Assembly (NCBI RefSeq): GCF_003402975.1
Contig: NZ_QURB01000002.1
Coordinates: 298,101 to 362,100, forward strand
Origin: Brumimicrobium aurantiacum
Lineage (GTDB): Bacteria; Bacteroidota; Bacteroidia; Flavobacteriales_D; Crocinitomicaceae
DNA length: 64,000 bases
Direction of reading: 5' to 3'
Of the stretch, positions 61,422-64,000 are shown piece by piece. Each line of letters starts with the position of its first letter. Positions within the stretch are counted from its first letter, which is position 1. Below the pieces are notes generated by a model. It saw only the letters and a program-made list of their open reading frames with translations, had not been told where the DNA came from and ran no database searches. Made by a program: the position numbers and the translations under genes.

Positions 61422-64000
61422 TTATTCTTCTGTTGTATCATTTTCTGTGCCATCTTCATCAGAAGACGCTTGATCTTCATTATTAGGGGCTTCAGAACCT
61501 TCTTCTACTCCATCAACTACTTCTCCTTCGATTTCTTCCTCTTCCTCTTTCGGTACTTTAGCTACTGCTGCAATATCACCACCTTTTGAAAGGTTAATCA
61601 CTCTTACACCTTGAGCTGCTCTTCCCATAACTCGGATTTGGTCTACACGAGAACGAATCGTAATACCACGTTTCGTGATAATCATAAGGTCATCGTCATC
61701 TGTAACGTTTTTAATCGCAATAAGATTACCTGTCTTTTCAGTTACAGATAAAGTTTTAACACCTTTACCTCCACGATTCGTCACACGATAAATTGGATCT
61801 CCAGTTTCTGGATCGTTAAAGAATGAACGTTTACCATAACCATGTTCAGAAACAACAAGAATACTATTCTCACTATCTGGCTCTAAACAAATCATTCCTA
61901 CAACTTCATCATCTGGTGTACTCATCTTCACACCTTTTACACCAATTGAATTACGTCCAACTGTTCTTACAGTAGATTCGTTAAATCGAATTGCATAACC
62001 AGATTTTTTAGCAAGGATAATCTCTTGACCTCCGTTGGTTAATTTTGCCTCTAACAATTCATCACCATCATTAATATTAATGGCATTAATACCATTTGAA
62101 CGTGGACGAGAATAGGCTTCCAATTTGGTTTTTTTGATGATACCATTTTTAGTACACATCACAATAAAGTTATTGTTTACATACTCTTCATCTGTCAAGT
62201 CCTGTACATTAATATAAGCTTTGATTTTATCATCTTGCTCAATATTAATCAAGTTTTGAATTGCTCTACCTTTTGATGTCTTGCTTCCTTCTGGCACTTC
62301 AAACACACGCATCCAGAAACATTTACCTTTTTCAGTAAATACCATTAAGTAATTGTGGTTTGTAGCCACAAAAATGGACTCTAAGAAATCTTTATCTCTT
62401 GTTGTAGAACCTTTTGATCCAGTTCCACCTCTATTTTGTACTTTATATTCGCTAAGACTTGTACGTTTAATATAACCTGCATGAGAAATTGTTACAACAA
62501 CCTCCTCATCAGGAATTAAATCTTCAATTCTCATTTCTGAAGCTGAATACTCAATTGTTGAACGACGCTCATCACCGTATTTATCACGGATATAAACTAA
62601 TTCTTCCTTAATGATATCCATTCTACGTGACTCATTTGCCAAAATATCTTTTAAGTCTTCAATTGTTTTCATCAATTCAGCATACTCAGCACGTAATTTA
62701 TCTTGCTCAAGTCCTGTTAATTGTCTCAATCGCATTTCAACAATTGCTCTGGCTTGTAAATCTGAAAGCTCAAAACGTTTGATTAAACTTTCTCTTGCCT
62801 CTTCAGGACTACTAGAAGCACGGATAATTTTAATTACCTCGTCAATATTATCAGAGGCAATAATTAAACCTTCTAATAAATGTGCTCTTTCTTCTGCTTT
62901 TCTAAGTTCGAACTTAGTTCTTCTTACAATTACTTCGTGACGGAATTCAACAAACTTTTCAATGATTTGCTTCAGATTCAACAACTCTGGTCGACCATCC
63001 ACTAAACATATGTTATTTACTGAAAATGAAGTTTGTAAAGAAGTATACTTAAACAACTTGTTTAATACAACATTTGGAATAGCATCACGTTTCAATTCGT
63101 AAACAACACGCAAACCATTTCGGTCTGACTCGTCACGAATATCAGTAATTCCTTCAATTTTCCCATCGTTTACTAAATCGGCAGTCTTCTTAATCATATC
63201 TGCCTTATTTACTTGATAAGGAATTTCAGAAACTACGATGTGCTCACGACCATGTTTGTTCTCTTCGATATTGGCTTTTGCACGAATCACAATTCGTCCT
63301 TTACCAGTTTCGAAAGCAGATTTTACACCATCATATCCATATATAATACCTCCTGTTGGGAAATCTGGAGCAGAAACATACTTCATCAAACCTTCAACAT
63401 CAATATCTCTATCCTCTATGAAGGCAATTGTTCCATTAATAACTTCAGTAAGGTTATGAGGTGCCATATTGGTTGCCATACCTACTGCAATACCACTCGC
63501 TCCATTAACAAGTAAATTAGGAATCTTTGTAGGTAAAACTGTCGGCTCTGTTAAACTGTCATCAAAGTTCTCAATGAAATCAACAGTGTCTTTATCTAAG
63601 TCACCCAACATTTCTTCCGAAATCTTTCTTAATCGTGCCTCAGTATAACGCATTGCTGCCGGACTATCTCCATCCATCGAACCGAAGTTACCTTGTCCAT
63701 CAACAAGTGGGTAACGCAATGACCAATATTGAGCCATACGTACCATAGTGTCATAAACAGAGCTATCTCCGTGTGGATGATACTTACCCAATACCTCCCC
63801 AACTATTCTCGCTGATTTTTTATGTGCTTTGTTGGAGTATACCCCTAAATCTTGCATTCCATATAATACACGTCTGTGTACTGGTTTGAATCCATCACGT
63901 ACATCTGGAAGAGCACGTGAAACTATAACTGACATCGAGTAGTCGATGTAAGCGGATTTCATTTCATCTTCGATATTTATCTTAATGATTCTTTCTCCTT
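61422..64000 (-). CDS. gyrA: DNA gyrase subunit A (5' end outside the window)
   Basis: GyrA cuts and rejoins the DNA strand in gyrase. Catalytic Tyr is Y106 of [10 protein letters not shown] when counted from the internal Met at 63962. The quinolone region [11 protein letters not shown] has Ser and Asp at the positions of E. coli S83 and D87. The frame stays open upstream of that Met to the window end ([12 protein letters not shown]), matching the usual GyrA N-terminus, so the true start lies beyond 64000. The C-terminal domain has a GyrA-box-like QNRGGTG. A tail of about 45 acidic residues ends the protein. Confidence 0.97.
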   Translation of the reverse strand, partial: GERIIKINIEDEMKSAYIDYSMSVIVSRALPDVRDGFKPVHRRVLYGMQDLGVYSNKAHKKSARIVGEVLGKYHPHGDSSVYDTMVRMAQYWSLRYPLVDGQGNFGSMDGDSPAAMRYTEARLRKISEEMLGDLDKDTVDFIENFDDSLTEPTVLPTKIPNLLVNGASGIAVGMATNMAPHNLTEVINGTIAFIEDRDIDVEGLMKYVSAPDFPTGGIIYGYDGVKSAFETGKGRIVIRAKANIEENKHGREHIVVSEIPYQVNKADMIKKTADLVNDGKIEGITDIRDESDRNGLRVVYELKRDAIPNVVLNKLFKYTSLQTSFSVNNICLVDGRPELLNLKQIIEKFVEFRHEVIVRRTKFELRKAEERAHLLEGLIIASDNIDEVIKIIRASSSPEEARESLIKRFELSDLQARAIVEMRLRQLTGLEQDKLRAEYAELMKTIEDLKDILANESRRMDIIKEELVYIRDKYGDERRSTIEYSASEMRIEDLIPDEEVVVTISHAGYIKRTSLSEYKVQNRGGTGSKGSTTRDKDFLESIFVATNHNYLMVFTEKGKCFWMRVFEVPEGSKTSKGRAIQNLINIEQDDKIKAYINVQDLTDEEYVNNNFIVMCTKNGIIKKTKLEAYSRPRSNGINAININDGDELLEAKLTNGGQEIILAKKSGYAIRFNESTVRTVGRNSIGVKGVKMSTPDDEVVGMICLEPDSENSILVVSEHGYGKRSFFNDPETGDPIYRVTNRGGKGVKTLSVTEKTGNLIAIKNVTDDDDLMIITKRGITIRSRVDQIRVMGRAAQGVRVINLSKGGDIAAVAKVPKEEEEEIEGEVVDGVEEGSEAPNNEDQASSDEDGTENDTTEE

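Noticed and set aside
63960-63962. Start of gyrA at 63962
   Set aside because: The frame stays open upstream and encodes the conserved GyrA N-terminal segment before this Met, so it is an internal codon.
1-64000. tRNA, rRNA and other known RNA genes
   Set aside because: I scanned the intergenic regions for tRNA-like T-arm motifs and for rRNA and found none. Weakly conserved small RNAs could be missed by eye.

Overview
The window is a 64 kb piece of an AT-rich Bacteroidota chromosome, most likely a member of the Flavobacteriales. Supporting signs are TonB-dependent outer-membrane proteins with carboxypeptidase-like N-terminal domains, a protein with a C-terminal type IX secretion sorting domain, a DUF4249 lipoprotein, BatA/VWA proteins, LytS/LytTR signalling, promoters with the Bacteroidota -7 element TAnnTTTG, and few Shine-Dalgarno sequences. 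I see no rRNA, tRNA, CRISPR array, integrase, transposase or prophage gene. Most of the window is core or ordinary accessory genome; the 9.7-14.2 kb stretch and a few intergenic regions are the least explained.

Layout. 0-6.6 kb: a degenerate tandem repeat at the left edge, a VWA membrane protein, a saccharopine/alanine-dehydrogenase-like enzyme, an outer-membrane beta-barrel receptor and a MarR regulator. 6.6-9.7 kb: a LytS-LytTR two-component pair, an RRM RNA-binding protein and a secreted protein of unknown function. 9.7-14.2 kb: mnmA behind four evenly spaced palindromes, a convergent XRE regulator, two small unknown genes, and a GAF/HTH-like protein of unknown family behind an array of ATTAAG repeats. 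14.2-19.9 kb: a type IX cargo protein, then a TonB receptor with its DUF4249 lipoprotein, then a gap that may hold a decayed gene. 19.9-27.6 kb: hemB, an LTA-synthase-like/lipid kinase/ung operon with 4 bp overlaps, radC and aconitase.

27.7-34.5 kb: a minus-strand run of NYN-domain protein, MORN-type protein, thioesterase, CapD/FlaA1-like epimerase, SRPBCC protein and pyrE. pyrE is back to back with a NUDIX gene, and their promoters lie inside each other's coding regions. An OmpA-like protein follows. 34.5-41.8 kb: aspartokinase and lysA (diaminopimelate/lysine synthesis), a double-length PLP enzyme, a DUF2254 membrane protein, a hairpin-rich intergenic region and a HAD phosphatase. 41.8-48.6 kb: an FAD oxidoreductase, a DHFR-like reductase, small membrane proteins, a LysE exporter and an overlapping pair of large exported proteins of unknown function. 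48.7-53 kb: an ABC-2 permease/HlyD/TolC efflux set without an ATPase, behind a Crp/Fnr regulator.

53-64 kb: a beta-barrel protein, a BatA protein, a dihydroorotase homologue that has lost all its metal ligands, a methyltransferase, a tandem universal stress protein, a CvfB-like S1 protein, a TPR protein and gyrA, whose 5' end lies outside the window.

The points most worth following are: the four TTACA-NN-TGTAA-type palindromes spaced 42-45 bp apart before mnmA, with related sites before the neighbouring XRE gene; the ATTAAG array and GAF/HTH-like protein; the pseudo-dihydroorotase; the fused PLP enzyme; the interlocked pyrE/NUDIX promoters; and several -7 elements so close to start codons that leaderless mRNAs are expected.
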